DNA from: Flavobacteriales bacterium
GTDB lineage: Bacteria; Bacteroidota; Bacteroidia; Flavobacteriales; Flavobacteriaceae
DNA length: 64,000 nucleotides
Direction: 5' to 3'
NCBI GenBank assembly: GCA_017303755.1
Contig: JAFLBS010000002.1
Location: forward strand, 434,001 to 498,000
Shown in pieces: positions 1 to 9,458 of the stretch. The notes beneath the pieces are model-generated. The model saw only the letters and a list, made by a program, of their open reading frames with translations, had not been told where the DNA came from and did no database searches. Within the stretch, counting starts at the first letter, position 1; every line of letters starts with the position of its first letter. The position numbers were made by a program, and so were the translations under genes.

Positions 1-19
1 ATTTTATTGAGGCATTTTT

Positions 20-460
20 TTATTTCTCGACTTTTGCTGTATAGGTTTTCATTCGTTCACCATTAATAAACATCTTCAAGGAATTCAAATGAATGGAAAA
101 CTCCACTTTGTTCCATTCTTCCTCTGTTTCTGATGCTGACGTAAATTTATAATACAAAATATATTCAGCACTATCATAGCCTTTGGTGAATTTTAGTTCG
201 CCGTCTTTACTGCATTCAAATCCCCAAATCATGGTTTGTTTGGGCTGCTCGTGCAATTGATATATGCCAGTTCCATTTCCATTTAACTCTACAATAGGTT
301 CGGCACCTTTAAAAAAATAAGTCCCAGTAACCGGATAATCAATAGAAGTTGTAATGTAATGAACACCGTCTTTTGTGTTGATTTCAGTAGCCGAATTTTG
401 TGCGATACAATTCATTCCAATGAACAAAATTGCTGCAATAAGTACTCTTTTTAGTCTCAT
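20..460 (-). CDS. Small secreted protein of unknown function
   Basis: This 146-residue protein is not recognised. The ATG at 460 is chosen because it is followed by a clear signal peptide (MRLKRVLIAAILFIGMNCIAQ, residues 1-21, cleavage after AQ). A longer reading from 499 would add 13 residues in front of the signal peptide and run into the end of purL. The mature part is about 125 residues, mixed polar and aromatic, with a conserved-looking W-G-F-E-C segment and a C-terminal phrase about a short strand-rich domain; no catalytic motif is visible. The start lies one base after the purL stop on the same strand, so it is probably co-transcribed with purL. Export is well supported; the role is unknown. 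Confidence 0.75.
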   Translation of the reverse strand: MRLKRVLIAAILFIGMNCIAQNSATEINTKDGVHYITTSIDYPVTGTYFFKGAEPIVELNGNGTGIYQLHEQPKQTMIWGFECSKDGELKFTKGYDSAEYILYYKFTSASETEEEWNKVEFSIHLNSLKMFINGERMKTYTAKVEK

Positions 461-461
461 A

Positions 462-3400
462 CTATTTTGAATTAGTGTTTTCAATCCATAATCGAGCATT
501 TACAAAAGCTTCAATCCAAGGGGAAACTTCATCATTTCTATCTTTTGGATAATGCGCCCAATTCCAAGGAAAAGTCGAACGCTCAATATGTGGCATCATC
601 ACCAAATGTCTACCTGTTGTATCGCACATCATTGCCGTATTGTAATCCGAACCATTTGGATTGGCAGGATAACCTTCGTAAGCGTATTTGGCTACGATAT
701 TGTAGTTACTTTCTTCATAAGGCAATTTGAATTTTCCTTCACCGTGCGAAATCCAAACACCTAACGTACTTCCAGCTAGTGTTTTTAGCATTACAGAATG
801 GTTTTCTTGGATGGTAACCGACGTAAATCCGCTTTCGTGTTTGTGTGAATCGTTGTGATGCATTTTTCCGTGAATTTCGTGTTCCGGATTAATCACTTCC
901 AATTCCATAAACAACTGACAACCATTACAAATTCCGACCGATAATGTATCTTCTCTTTTAAAGAAATTATCCAAGGCAGTTTTGGCTTTTTCGTTGTATA
1001 AAAAGGCACCAGCCCAACCTTTGGCCGAACCTAAAACATCCGAATTCGAAAATCCACCTACAGCACCAATGAACTGTATGTCTTCCAACGTTTCTCTTCC
1101 CGAAATCAAATCGGTCATGTGAACATCTTTAACATTAAATCCGGCTAAGTACATAGCATTAGCCATTTCACGCTCTGAGTTACTTCCTTTTTCACGAATA
1201 ATTGCAGCTTTTGGTCTGTCATTGCGAGGAGTTTGCGACGAAGCAATCTGTTCTAGCTTTCCTGTAAAATGACTCGGAAAAACATACTTTAAAGGTTGAT
1301 TAGCAAAATTTTCAAAACGCTCTAACGACTTACCGTTTTTGGTTTGTTTTTGGTCGAGTAGGAACGAGGTTTCGAACCACATTTCTCTATAACTTGAAAC
1401 CTGAAACTTGAAACCTGAAACTTCAAGAAAATCTGAGTTTTCAACAGAACCTAATTTAAAATACTCCATTCCATTTAAAGCACTTTCAAAAGTAGCATCA
1501 TCTTTGGCTTGAAGAACTAGTCCAATATTTTCTGAGAATAAAATTTTTACCAAATCTTTTTCTGCGAATGCGTCGAACGAAATTTTTGCTCCTAAATGCT
1601 CATCGGCAAAACACATTTCTAATAAAGAGGTAATCAATCCGCCACTTCCGATGTCGTGTCCAGCAAGGATTTGATTGTCTTTGATTAAATTTTGAATCGT
1701 ATTGAATGCTTTTTTGAAGAAAGCTGCATCTTTGATGGTTGGAGTTTCAGAACCAATTTTATTTTGAGTTTGAGCAAATGAACTTCCGCCTAATTTAAAA
1801 TCATCTTGCGATAAATTGATGTAGTAAATTGAACCACCAGTCATTCCATCGCCATGGAATCTCTGTAAAACGGGTTCTACAACTTGAGTAATATCAGAGC
1901 AATTTCCTGCGGCCGAAATGATTACCGTTCCTGGTGCAATTACTTGATCATTTGGATATTTTTGCTTCATCGAAAGCGAATCTTTTCCGGTTGGAATATT
2001 GATTCCCAATTCGATGGCAAATTCCGAACAAGCCTGAACTGCTTCATACAAACGTGCATCTTCACCTTCATTTTTACACGGCCACATCCAATTGGCAGAC
2101 AACGAAACGCTTTTTAAATTGTCTTTTAATGGAGCAAAAACAATATTCGAAAGTGCTTCTGCAATGGCATTTCTACTTCCTGCTTTTGGATCGATTAAAG
2201 CCGAAATAGGTGAGTGCCCAATTGAAGTAGCAATTCCTTCTTTTCCATTATAATCCAATGCCATTACACCCAGATTGTTCAATGGTAATTGAATTGGTCC
2301 AGCGCATTGTTGCTTGGCGACTTTTCCGCCTACACAACGATCGACTTTATTAGTTAACCAGTCTTTACAAGCAACGGCTTCTAGTTTTAAAATCTCTTCT
2401 AAATACGTTGGAATGTTTTCTTCTGAGTATTCTATATCGGTATATTTTCGATTAATAGTTGTATCCGCCATGATGGTTTTTGGCGAACTACCAAACATGT
2501 CTTCTAGAGCAAAATCCATTGGTTTGGCGCCAGTCGTTTTGCTTTCAAAGGTGAAACGATGGTTTCCAGTTACATCACCTACTTGATACATTGGCGAACG
2601 CTCTCTGTCAGCAATTCGTTGTAATGTGTCAATGTCTTTTTGACCAATCACTAATCCCATGCGTTCTTGCGACTCGTTACCGATGATTTCTTTCGCCGAA
2701 AGCGTCGGATCACCCACAGGCAATTTGTCCAAATCGATCAATCCACCAGTTGCTTCCACCAATTCAGATAAACAATTTAAATGTCCGCCCGCACCATGAT
2801 CGTGAATCGACACAATAGGGTTTTCATCACTTTCTACCAATCCGCGAATCGCATTGGCAGCGCGTTTTTGCATTTCAGGATTGGAACGTTGAATGGCATT
2901 CAATTCGATTCCCGATCCAAAAGCTCCAGTATCTGCTGATGAAACTGCGGCTCCACCCATTCCGATTCGGTAATTTTCGCCACCGAGAATCACAATTTTA
3001 TCACCTACTTGAGGTTCGTGTTTTTGTGCTTGAGATGCTTTTCCGTAACCGATTCCGCCTGCTTGCATGATGACTTTGTCGTAGCCTAATTTTCGGTTTT
3101 CTTCTTCGTGTTCAAAAGTCAAAATAGAACCCGTAATTAAAGGTTGTCCAAATTTATTTCCGAAATCAGAAGCTCCGTTTGAGGCTTTTATTAAAATATC
3201 CATTGGCGTTTGATACAACCATTTTCGTTCAGACATTCCGTTAGTTTCATACGAACGATTGTTGGTCAAACGCGAATAGGCTGTCATGTACACTGCTGTT
3301 CCAGCCAATGGAAGCGAACCTTGTCCACCCGCCAAACGATCACGAATTTCCCCGCCCGAACCCGTTGCTGCGCCGTTGAATGGCTCAACAGTAGTTGGAA

Positions 3401-4151
3401 AATTATGAGTTTCGGCCTTTAAAGAAATGACAGAATCGAATTCTTTTTTAGTGTAAAAATCAGGTTTATCGGCTCTTTTAGGCGCGAATTGTTCTACTTT
3501 CGGTCCTTTGATGAATGCTACGTTGTCTTTATAAGCTGAAACAATATCATTCGGATTTTCGGCCGAAGTTTTCTTTATTAATTTGAATAAGGAAGTTTCT
3601 TTTTCAACACCATCAATAACAAATGTTCCGTTAAATATTTTATGGCGGCAGTGTTCTGAATTCACTTGTGAGAAACCAAACACTTCGGAATCCGTTAGTT
3701 TTCTTCCTATTTTTTTCGAAAGATTTTCTAAATAATCCACTTCTTCCTGACTCAATGCCAAACCTTCTTTTTGGTTGTAAGCCGAGATATCTTCAATTTC
3801 AATAATCGGTTCAGGTTGGATGTTGATACTGAAAATGTCTTGATTCAACTCGGTATATTTCTGCGAAAGCATCGGATCAAAATCGATGAAATCACTTGAA
3901 ACTATTTGGAATTCTTCAATTCTGATAATTCCTGAAATACCCATATTTTGAGTAATTTCAACAGCGTTGGTGCTCCAAGGTGTTACCATTGTGGCGCGTG
4001 GACCAACAAAAAAATCCGCGAGAACGGATTTATCTATTTTGTGAGCGTTGCCAAATAACCAATTAAGTTTTGAGATGGTTGCTGCCGAAAGTTCGGTTTG
4101 CGTTTGTACAGCAAATACAGTAGAGGTTTCGTTTCCGAAAAAGTGAATCAT
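462..4151 (-). CDS. purL: Phosphoribosylformylglycinamidine synthase, large single-chain form
   Basis: This enzyme makes FGAM from FGAR, ATP and glutamine in step four of purine synthesis in the cytoplasm. At 1229 residues it is the large form that fuses the synthetase and glutaminase parts, so no separate PurS or PurQ is needed. Visible motifs are ETHNFPT (246-252), the ATP-binding GSGGEIRDR (263-271), and the class I glutaminase nucleophile in VGICNGCQ (Cys1075) with the H-x-E pair at His1188 and Glu1190. The linker between the synthetase and glutaminase parts (about residues 905-980) carries two short low-complexity stretches that match dispersed repeats (see findings). A promoter-like element lies about 105 bases upstream, and two palindromes sit in the leader. 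Family assignment is very secure. Confidence 0.97.
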   Translation of the reverse strand: MIHFFGNETSTVFAVQTQTELSAATISKLNWLFGNAHKIDKSVLADFFVGPRATMVTPWSTNAVEITQNMGISGIIRIEEFQIVSSDFIDFDPMLSQKYTELNQDIFSINIQPEPIIEIEDISAYNQKEGLALSQEEVDYLENLSKKIGRKLTDSEVFGFSQVNSEHCRHKIFNGTFVIDGVEKETSLFKLIKKTSAENPNDIVSAYKDNVAFIKGPKVEQFAPKRADKPDFYTKKEFDSVISLKAETHNFPTTVEPFNGAATGSGGEIRDRLAGGQGSLPLAGTAVYMTAYSRLTNNRSYETNGMSERKWLYQTPMDILIKASNGASDFGNKFGQPLITGSILTFEHEEENRKLGYDKVIMQAGGIGYGKASQAQKHEPQVGDKIVILGGENYRIGMGGAAVSSADTGAFGSGIELNAIQRSNPEMQKRAANAIRGLVESDENPIVSIHDHGAGGHLNCLSELVEATGGLIDLDKLPVGDPTLSAKEIIGNESQERMGLVIGQKDIDTLQRIADRERSPMYQVGDVTGNHRFTFESKTTGAKPMDFALEDMFGSSPKTIMADTTINRKYTDIEYSEENIPTYLEEILKLEAVACKDWLTNKVDRCVGGKVAKQQCAGPIQLPLNNLGVMALDYNGKEGIATSIGHSPISALIDPKAGSRNAIAEALSNIVFAPLKDNLKSVSLSANWMWPCKNEGEDARLYEAVQACSEFAIELGINIPTGKDSLSMKQKYPNDQVIAPGTVIISAAGNCSDITQVVEPVLQRFHGDGMTGGSIYYINLSQDDFKLGGSSFAQTQNKIGSETPTIKDAAFFKKAFNTIQNLIKDNQILAGHDIGSGGLITSLLEMCFADEHLGAKISFDAFAEKDLVKILFSENIGLVLQAKDDATFESALNGMEYFKLGSVENSDFLEVSGFKFQVSSYREMWFETSFLLDQKQTKNGKSLERFENFANQPLKYVFPSHFTGKLEQIASSQTPRNDRPKAAIIREKGSNSEREMANAMYLAGFNVKDVHMTDLISGRETLEDIQFIGAVGGFSNSDVLGSAKGWAGAFLYNEKAKTALDNFFKREDTLSVGICNGCQLFMELEVINPEHEIHGKMHHNDSHKHESGFTSVTIQENHSVMLKTLAGSTLGVWISHGEGKFKLPYEESNYNIVAKYAYEGYPANPNGSDYNTAMMCDTTGRHLVMMPHIERSTFPWNWAHYPKDRNDEVSPWIEAFVNARLWIENTNSK
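1217..1250. repeat. Dispersed repeat of the GTCATTGCGAGG type inside purL
   Basis: The plus strand reads GTCATTGCGAGGAGTTTGCG followed by ACGAAGCAATCTG. This resembles the intergenic repeats with the pattern GTCATTnnGACGnAGGAnnnATCTCA at 45261, 46239, 46425 and 62653. Here it is translated in frame as QIASSQTPRNDR in the PurL linker. The family resemblance is by eye. Confidence 0.6.
1391..1427. repeat. 14-bp tandem repeat (ACTTGAAACCTGAA) inside purL
   Basis: The unit ACTTGAAACCTGAA occurs about 2.5 times in tandem with a period of 14. On the minus strand it is translated as part of the segment LEVSGFKFQVSSY. The period is not a multiple of three. Confidence 0.6.
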
Positions 4152-4169
4152 TGTGTTGTGTTTTGTTCC

Positions 4170-4197
4170 GTAGGGACAAGTCGCGACTTGTCCCTAC
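4170..4197. repeat. Palindrome GTAGGGACAAGTCGCGACTTGTCCCTAC (copy 1)
   Basis: This is a perfect 28-base palindrome whose core is GGACAAGTCGCGACTTGTCC. It lies 18 bases before the purL start, in the transcribed leader if the promoter at 4255-4287 is used. It can form a hairpin in RNA or a cruciform in DNA. Confidence 0.85.
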
Positions 4198-4224
4198 ATT
4201 GTGTTGTGTTGTTGTGTTTTGCAA

Positions 4225-4244
4225 GGACAAGTCGCGACTTGTCC
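4225..4244. repeat. Palindrome GGACAAGTCGCGACTTGTCC (copy 2)
   Basis: This is the same 20-base perfect palindromic core as the copy at 4172-4191, 53 bases away. A GTGTTGTGTT-rich spacer separates the two copies. Confidence 0.85.
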
Positions 4245-4254
4245 GTACTTGATG

Positions 4255-4287
4255 CAAATTTAATCCAAAAACCATGATTAGCCAAAA
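4255..4287 (-). promoter_or_regulatory. Predicted purL promoter
   Basis: On the minus strand, TTTTG (4283-4287) is followed after 20 bases by TAAATTTG (4255-4262). This matches the Bacteroidota -33/-7 pattern TTTG...TAnnTTTG. It is oriented towards purL, and both palindromes lie between it and the start codon. Confidence 0.55.
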
Positions 4288-4360
4288 GAGTTATCAATAG
4301 TTTTTAACGGTTTTTTTGACAATTTGCAGTGAATAAAATTCTTACAAACAAAAGATTTTA

Positions 4361-4368
4361 TACTTTTG
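4361..4368 (+). promoter_or_regulatory. Predicted -7 element of the LRR gene cluster
   Basis: TACTTTTG matches TAnnTTTG and ends 19 bases before the ATG of the first LRR gene. No TTG was found at the expected distance upstream, so the call rests on the -7 element alone. Confidence 0.4.
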
Positions 4369-4387
4369 GAGTTCAATTATTTATGCT

Positions 4388-6982
4388 ATGAAGAAGTTAT
4401 ACTTTTTGTTGTTGGGGTTGGTTTTATGTTTGAGCGTTAATGCTCAAGTGATTAATTTTCCGGATGTGAATTTTAAAAATAAGTTATTAAGTTCAAATTC
4501 CACTAATCAGATTGCAAAAAACTTAGATGGAAACTATTTTAAGATTGATGCTAATTTGAATGGAGAAATTGAAGTTATTGAAGCCATTCAAGTAAGTTAC
4601 CTTGATATTTCTGTTTCTAGCATTCAATCTGTTGTGGGAATTCAAAATTTTATATCGTTGCGAAATTTGAATATTAGTAATTACGACAGCGTAAATTATA
4701 ATCAATTGACTCAGTTAAATCTTAATGGTTTGATTAATTTGGAAACATTAAACTGTAGTAAAAACTATCTATTAAATTCATTAAATTTAACAGGATGTAG
4801 CAATTTGATTTCCTTAAATTGTGAAAACACAAATATTGGTACTCTAAATTTAGATGGTTTTAATCAAATAACAACATTGAATTGTGCAGGAAGCTATTTG
4901 ACAAGTTTGAGTCTTGTGGGTCTATCAAATTTAACAACATTAAATTGTTGCTGTAACCTTTTGACATTCTTAGATTTGAGTTCATGTACAAACTTAGTTA
5001 CAGCAGTGTGTAATGGTAGTAATTTGACAACTGTAAATGTAACAGGTCTATCTTATCTTCAAAGTTTAGAAATACATCTTAATGATTTAACGGCTTTAGA
5101 TTTAACAAGTTGTACTAATTTGACTTATTTAAATTGTTGGGGCAACCAATTAACAAGTTTAGATTTGTCTGGTTTAAGTAATTTAGTTTATTTAAATTCT
5201 TGGCAAAATGATTTGAATAGTCTACAATTGGAGGGTTGTTTTAATTTGCAGGAAATTGATTGCAGTGAAAACAACCTCACAAGTATAGACTTAACAGGTT
5301 TAATTAATTTGGAAATTTTAAATTGTAGATTTAATAATTTGGATAGTTTAGATGTTAGTTTACAAGAAGGTCTTACTCAATTAAACTGTAGTTTTAATCA
5401 AATTACTTCAATTGATATAAGTAATAATCATTTGTTGGATGTTTTGATGTTACACGATAACAACATGAGTTTTATGAATATTAAAAATGGTAAAAGTATT
5501 TACACAGGAGGTATTTACAACAACCCTAACCTCACTTATGTTTGTTGTGATGATTTTGAAATTAGTTTTGTTGAGGATAGTTTTGTAGATCAGGATGTTA
5601 ATATAAACTCTTACTGTACCTTTTTCCCAGGTGGTAACTATTACACTATTGCAGGAGATTGTAAAATAGATATTGATACAAACGGTTGTGATTCTAACGA
5701 TAGTGGATTTAATTTAATGAATTTTTCAATTACGAACGGAATTGAATCTGGAAATATTTTTACCAATTTGTCAGGGCATTATGAGATTGGTGTTTATGAT
5801 GGAATTTACACCATAATACCTATTTTTGAAAACCCATCTTATTTTTCAATTTCTCCTACAAGTCTTGCAGTTGATTTCCCAACACAAGGAGAAGTTTTTA
5901 ATCAAAATTTTTGTATTACACCGAATGGTAGTCACAATGATTTAGAAGCTACAATACTTCCATTAGATCCCGCTCGACCTGGCTTTAATGCTACTTATAA
6001 AGTGGTATGCAAAAATAAAGGAACTACCACTTTGTCTGGTTCAATAACCTTTGAATTTGAAGACGACAAAATGGATGTAATTTCCTCAATACCAGTTTTT
6101 TCTTCACAATCCACAGGACTTCTAACCTATGATTACACCAACTTGCAACCTTTGGAAACTAGAGAAATTCTGTTAACGCTGAATATTAACTCACCTCAAG
6201 AATCTCCAGCAGTAAACATTGGAGATCAATTGAATTTTACGGTAATTATCAATCCGCTTTCAGGTGACGAATTTTTATTTGATAACACCAGTAGTTTGAA
6301 ACAGACTGTTGTAGGTTCATACGATCCTAATGATAAAACCTGTGTTGAAGGAAATATAGTCGGACCCGAAATGATTGGTCAATATGTGCATTACGTAATT
6401 CGTTTTGAAAATACGGGAACTTTCCCCGCTGAAAATGTTGTGGTGAAAGATATGATTGACTTGACAAAATTCGATTTAAGTACTTTAATTCCGACGAGTT
6501 CGAGTCATTCGTTCGTCACTCGAATTGCCGCTGATGGAAAAGTAGAATTCATCTTCGAAAACATTCAATTGCCGTTTGATGACGCCAATAACGATGGTTA
6601 TGTTGCCTTTAAAATCAAAACCCTGCCAAGTTTAGCCATTGGAGATACATTCAGCAATAATGCAAATATTTATTTTGATTATAATTTCCCAATCGAAACC
6701 AATACGGCTACTACCGCAATTCAAGTTTTGGGCAATTCTGATTTTAATTTGAGTGACTACGTTACTTTATATCCGAATCCAGTTAAAAATGTGTTGAATG
6801 TTAGTGTAAAAGAAATGATTTCAATTACTTCCATAAACATTTATAATTCTTTGGGACAATTGGTTTTAGCGTCAACAAATCCAGAAGGAAGTGTTGATGT
6901 TTCGAGTTTAAAATCTGGGAATTACTTTATTAAATTGATTTCGGATAAAGGAGTTTCAATTAGTCAATTTATAAAAGAATAA
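4388..6982 (+). CDS. Leucine-rich-repeat T9SS cargo protein, copy 1
   Basis: This 864-residue secreted protein starts with a signal peptide (residues 1-19, ending NAQ). Residues about 70-350 hold a regular array of LRRs with a unit of about 21 residues (pattern L-x-x-L-N-C-x-x-N-x-L-T-S-L-D-L-S-G-L). Cysteines recur at the LNC position and presumably stack along the solenoid. A small beta domain follows (about 365-470), then repeat domains with the phrase GSYDPNDKTC typical of DUF7619/DUF11-like modules. A type A T9SS sorting domain (about 791-864, YPNPVKN...QFIKE) ends the protein. It should be exported through the outer membrane and attached to or released from the surface. A binding or adhesive role is inferred, and the ligand is unknown. 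The next paralogue begins one base after its stop. Confidence 0.88.
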   Translation: MKKLYFLLLGLVLCLSVNAQVINFPDVNFKNKLLSSNSTNQIAKNLDGNYFKIDANLNGEIEVIEAIQVSYLDISVSSIQSVVGIQNFISLRNLNISNYDSVNYNQLTQLNLNGLINLETLNCSKNYLLNSLNLTGCSNLISLNCENTNIGTLNLDGFNQITTLNCAGSYLTSLSLVGLSNLTTLNCCCNLLTFLDLSSCTNLVTAVCNGSNLTTVNVTGLSYLQSLEIHLNDLTALDLTSCTNLTYLNCWGNQLTSLDLSGLSNLVYLNSWQNDLNSLQLEGCFNLQEIDCSENNLTSIDLTGLINLEILNCRFNNLDSLDVSLQEGLTQLNCSFNQITSIDISNNHLLDVLMLHDNNMSFMNIKNGKSIYTGGIYNNPNLTYVCCDDFEISFVEDSFVDQDVNINSYCTFFPGGNYYTIAGDCKIDIDTNGCDSNDSGFNLMNFSITNGIESGNIFTNLSGHYEIGVYDGIYTIIPIFENPSYFSISPTSLAVDFPTQGEVFNQNFCITPNGSHNDLEATILPLDPARPGFNATYKVVCKNKGTTTLSGSITFEFEDDKMDVISSIPVFSSQSTGLLTYDYTNLQPLETREILLTLNINSPQESPAVNIGDQLNFTVIINPLSGDEFLFDNTSSLKQTVVGSYDPNDKTCVEGNIVGPEMIGQYVHYVIRFENTGTFPAENVVVKDMIDLTKFDLSTLIPTSSSHSFVTRIAADGKVEFIFENIQLPFDDANNDGYVAFKIKTLPSLAIGDTFSNNANIYFDYNFPIETNTATTAIQVLGNSDFNLSDYVTLYPNPVKNVLNVSVKEMISITSINIYNSLGQLVLASTNPEGSVDVSSLKSGNYFIKLISDKGVSISQFIKE

Positions 6983-6983
6983 A

Positions 6984-9446
6984 ATGAAAAAGATATATTT
7001 TTTAGCTCTACTACTCTTTTCGGTGATTAATGTTAACGCTCAGGTAATAAATTTTTCTGATTTGAATTTCAAAAATTACCTTTTGTCTGCAACCACTTCA
7101 AATGGAATTGCTCAAGATGTGAATAATAATCCAATAATTATTGATGCCAACTCAAACAATGAAATTGAAGAGGCAGAGGCGACGGCTATTTATACATTAT
7201 CAATTTTATCGAGTTCTATAACAAATTTAGAGGGTTTGTCTTATTTTATTAATCTAAGGTCGCTTGAAGTGAGTCAAAATAGTACGATTGTTTCGTTAGA
7301 CACCACTGATTTAATACATCTTAAAAACTTAATTTGTTACGGTAATAGTACATTGAATTCAATTAATTTGGAAGGGTTGGCTGACCTAGAGTCGATAATC
7401 ATCGATGACAATACAGAATTAAGTACTATAAACACAAATGGACTTACAAGTTTGATATACTTAGAGTTGCTTCGTAATCCGATGTTGACACAATCAACAT
7501 TCAATCATTTAATTGGTCTAGAAGAACTGTATTGTAATACATTAACCACTTTAAATATCGATGGTTTACAAAATCTAAGAATCGTTTGGCTTATTTGTCA
7601 AGAAGAGGGTTTAAATTTATTTACATCTGTTTCACTTTCTAATTTACCTAATTTAGTTGATTTTCAGGTTGATAGGACAGGATTGTCAAACCTAAGTTTA
7701 GTTAATTTACCTAAACTTCGTGTACTTTGGGTTTCTAACAATCAATTATCTGAAATTGATTTATCAGGTTTAAATATGTCTTCCGATTTTGTGGAAGAAA
7801 AATTTTTCTTTGGGAGAAATAATTTTTTTTCAGCTTTAGATTTTTCAGGTACAAATTTTACAACAAAGGATATAATCAATAACCAATTGGTTTATTTAAA
7901 TTTAAAGGACTCATTTCCACAAGATGCTGATAATAACTTTGGCATTGGGAATTTACAAGTACAAGGTAACCCCAATCTTCAATTTATATGTGTGAATGAC
8001 GAAGATGAAATAGAATTTCAGAATGTTCAAAACGCAGTAAATGTATATGGATATACCAATTGTGTTGTAAACAGTTATTGTAGTTTTGTTCCTGGAGTAG
8101 ATCATTTCATAGTTGACGGTAGTGCTAAGTTGAACTTTGATAATAGTGATTGTGATACCAATGATTTAATCTTTCCTCTGCTCAAATTTTCAATTACAAA
8201 CGGAACTCAAAATGGTACTTTTCTCGCCAATCAATCAGGCAATTATTCTATTGCGTTGTTGGCCGGTGAGCACACAATAACACCCATCTTAGAAAACCAA
8301 TCTTATTTTAGCGTTTCGCCACCATCTCTAACACTTAACTTTCCTGAGTTGACATCTCCTGTAACTCAAAATTTTTGTATTATACCCAACGGCACTCACA
8401 ATGATCTAGAAGTCACTTTACTTCCTTTATTACCAGCTCGTCCAGGTTTTAATGCAACCTATAAAGTTGTATATAAAAATAAAGGAAATAGCACTTTATC
8501 AGGTAGTATAACCTTTGAATTTGAAGACGATAAAATGGATTTAGTTTCGTCAGTTCCTAACTCTTCTGCACAAGTAACCGGACTTTTGACTTATGATTAT
8601 TTGAACCTACAACCTTTCGAAACAAGAGAGATTCTATTAACCCTAAACATCAACTCACCACAAGAAACACCTGCAGTAACTATTGGAGATCAATTGAATT
8701 TTTCAGCTGTTATTAATCCTCTTGCAGATGACGAAACCGAAGAGGATAATACAAGCAGTTTAAAGCAAGTCGTTGTTGGTTCTTATGATCCCAACGATAA
8801 AACTTGCATTGAAGGAACTGTAGTCGGACCCGAAATGATTGGTCAATACGTTCATTATCTCATTCGTTTTGAAAATACAGGAACGTTTCCTGCAGAAAAT
8901 ATAGTAGTGAAAGACATGATTGATTTGACGAAGTTCGATTTGAGTACTTTAATTCCGACGAGTTCGAGTCATTCGTTCGTCACTCGAATTGCCGCTGATG
9001 GAAAAGTAGAATTCATCTTCGAAAACATTCAATTGCCGTTTGATGATGCCAATAACGATGGTTATATTGCGTTTAAAATCAAAACCCTGCCAAGTTTAGC
9101 CATTGGAGATACATTCAGCAATAATGCAAATATTTATTTTGATTATAATTTCCCAATCGAAACTAATACGGCAACTACCGCAATTCAAGTTTTGGGTAAT
9201 TCTGACTTTAATTTGACTGACTATGTGACTTTATATCCTAATCCAGTTAAAAATGAATTGAATATTAAGGTAAATAATACCATTTCAATTACGTCAATAA
9301 ACATCTATAACTCATTAGGACAATTAGTTTTAGTTTCAACCAATCCATCAGAAAGTATTGATGTTTCTGAGTTAAAAACGGGGAGTTATTTAATGAAACT
9401 AATTACAGATAAAGGAATCTCGAATAGTCAATTTATAAAAAAATAA
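6984..9446 (+). CDS. Leucine-rich-repeat T9SS cargo protein, copy 2
   Basis: This is an 820-residue paralogue of the preceding gene with the same order of parts: signal peptide (1-19), LRR region (about 65-330), small beta domain, GSYDPNDKTC-type repeat module, and type A sorting domain (last 75 residues, LYPNPVKNELN). Its LRRs are more degenerate than in copy 1; the LNC cysteines are mostly lost and spacing is irregular. The C-terminal half is nearly identical to copies 1 and 3, down to long shared DNA stretches. It starts one base after the stop of copy 1, so the three genes are very likely one operon. Surface binding or adhesion is inferred; no enzyme motif is visible. Confidence 0.87.
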   Translation: MKKIYFLALLLFSVINVNAQVINFSDLNFKNYLLSATTSNGIAQDVNNNPIIIDANSNNEIEEAEATAIYTLSILSSSITNLEGLSYFINLRSLEVSQNSTIVSLDTTDLIHLKNLICYGNSTLNSINLEGLADLESIIIDDNTELSTINTNGLTSLIYLELLRNPMLTQSTFNHLIGLEELYCNTLTTLNIDGLQNLRIVWLICQEEGLNLFTSVSLSNLPNLVDFQVDRTGLSNLSLVNLPKLRVLWVSNNQLSEIDLSGLNMSSDFVEEKFFFGRNNFFSALDFSGTNFTTKDIINNQLVYLNLKDSFPQDADNNFGIGNLQVQGNPNLQFICVNDEDEIEFQNVQNAVNVYGYTNCVVNSYCSFVPGVDHFIVDGSAKLNFDNSDCDTNDLIFPLLKFSITNGTQNGTFLANQSGNYSIALLAGEHTITPILENQSYFSVSPPSLTLNFPELTSPVTQNFCIIPNGTHNDLEVTLLPLLPARPGFNATYKVVYKNKGNSTLSGSITFEFEDDKMDLVSSVPNSSAQVTGLLTYDYLNLQPFETREILLTLNINSPQETPAVTIGDQLNFSAVINPLADDETEEDNTSSLKQVVVGSYDPNDKTCIEGTVVGPEMIGQYVHYLIRFENTGTFPAENIVVKDMIDLTKFDLSTLIPTSSSHSFVTRIAADGKVEFIFENIQLPFDDANNDGYIAFKIKTLPSLAIGDTFSNNANIYFDYNFPIETNTATTAIQVLGNSDFNLTDYVTLYPNPVKNELNIKVNNTISITSINIYNSLGQLVLVSTNPSESIDVSELKTGSYLMKLITDKGISNSQFIKK

Positions 9447-9458
9447 AAAACAAAAAAA

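Noticed and set aside
4063-4275. Open frame of 70 codons on the minus strand across the purL start and leader
   Set aside because: It is made of the palindromic repeats and the start of purL in another frame; no start signal and repetitive translation.
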